A stretch of 33,870 nt of DNA from a bacterium (GTDB lineage: Bacteria > Acidobacteriota > Terriglobia > Terriglobales > Acidobacteriaceae): contig JAMFSC010000044.1 of assembly GCA_026225095.1 (NCBI GenBank), forward strand, positions 1-33,870, written 5' to 3'. Shown here piece after piece: positions 33,870 to 33,870 of this stretch. Positions within the stretch are counted from its first letter, which is position 1. Every line of letters begins with the position of its first letter. The notes below the pieces were generated by a model, which searched no databases, was not told the DNA's origin, and worked only from the letters and a program-made list of their open reading frames with translations. A program made the position numbers and the translations under genes.

Positions 33870-33870
33870 A

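Overview
This 33.9-kb window is chromosomal DNA from a GC-rich Gram-negative-type bacterium. I think it is an Acidobacteriota member of the Terriglobus/Granulicella/Edaphobacter kind. The basis is gene content: an ABC permease fused to an M1 peptidase, LolA-like and AsmA-like envelope proteins, several ECF sigma/anti-sigma pairs and hairpin-type intergenic repeats. There is no rRNA gene to confirm the taxonomy. I see no CRISPR array, prophage, transposase or plasmid function. Coding density is high and many neighbouring genes overlap by ATGA, GTGA or TTGA.

Layout. (1) 1-362: a non-coding stretch with a dispersed repeat copy and a run of short triloop hairpins. (2) 363-3116: a divergent efflux/hydrolase cassette. 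An isochorismatase-fold protein and a DHA2-type MFS transporter are translationally coupled and face a TetR regulator; two matching palindromes lie in the shared promoter. (3) 3135-6243: an RNase H-fold (DUF429-like) protein coupled to recX, then an orphan sensor histidine kinase. (4) 6478-10072: an exported LolA-like protein, then a small lipid/polyketide-type cassette (FAD oxidoreductase, acyl carrier protein, ketosynthase). (5) 10136-11819: ECF sigma, a membrane protein that is probably its anti-sigma factor, and a small exported protein, all overlapping, followed by a hairpin terminator candidate. (6) 12012-16581: an ABC ATPase and a 1204-residue permease/M1 peptidase fusion. (7) 16674-19497: glmS and an outer-membrane barrel protein.

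(8) 19513-21911, minus strand: ECF sigma, a two-TM protein, a membrane protein with four CxxC pairs and a LytTR response regulator, every junction overlapping. This is the most unusual gene set in the window. (9) 22133-24915: rlmB overlapping an exported M1-like protein whose zinc site looks destroyed. (10) 24916-25418: a gap with two repeat types. (11) 25419-31826, minus strand: TPR protein, RNase III, two tandem signal peptidases I and an AsmA-like protein. (12) 31827-33556: a gap with a third repeat copy, then an anti-sigma factor (zinc finger, TM, TonB-C-like end) and its ECF sigma, with an RpoE-like promoter upstream. (13) 33794-33869: tRNA-Ala(GGC) with its own promoter.

The unifying theme is envelope maintenance and sensing: protein export (two LepB), outer-membrane and lipoprotein-type factors, transporters, peptidoglycan precursor supply (GlmS) and three separate ECF sigma modules. 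Strand composition also changes in blocks: the + strand is visibly G-rich in roughly 0.3-3.1 kb and 7.4-11.3 kb and C-rich in most of the remainder, regardless of gene direction. All functions are read from sequence motifs; no database search was possible.
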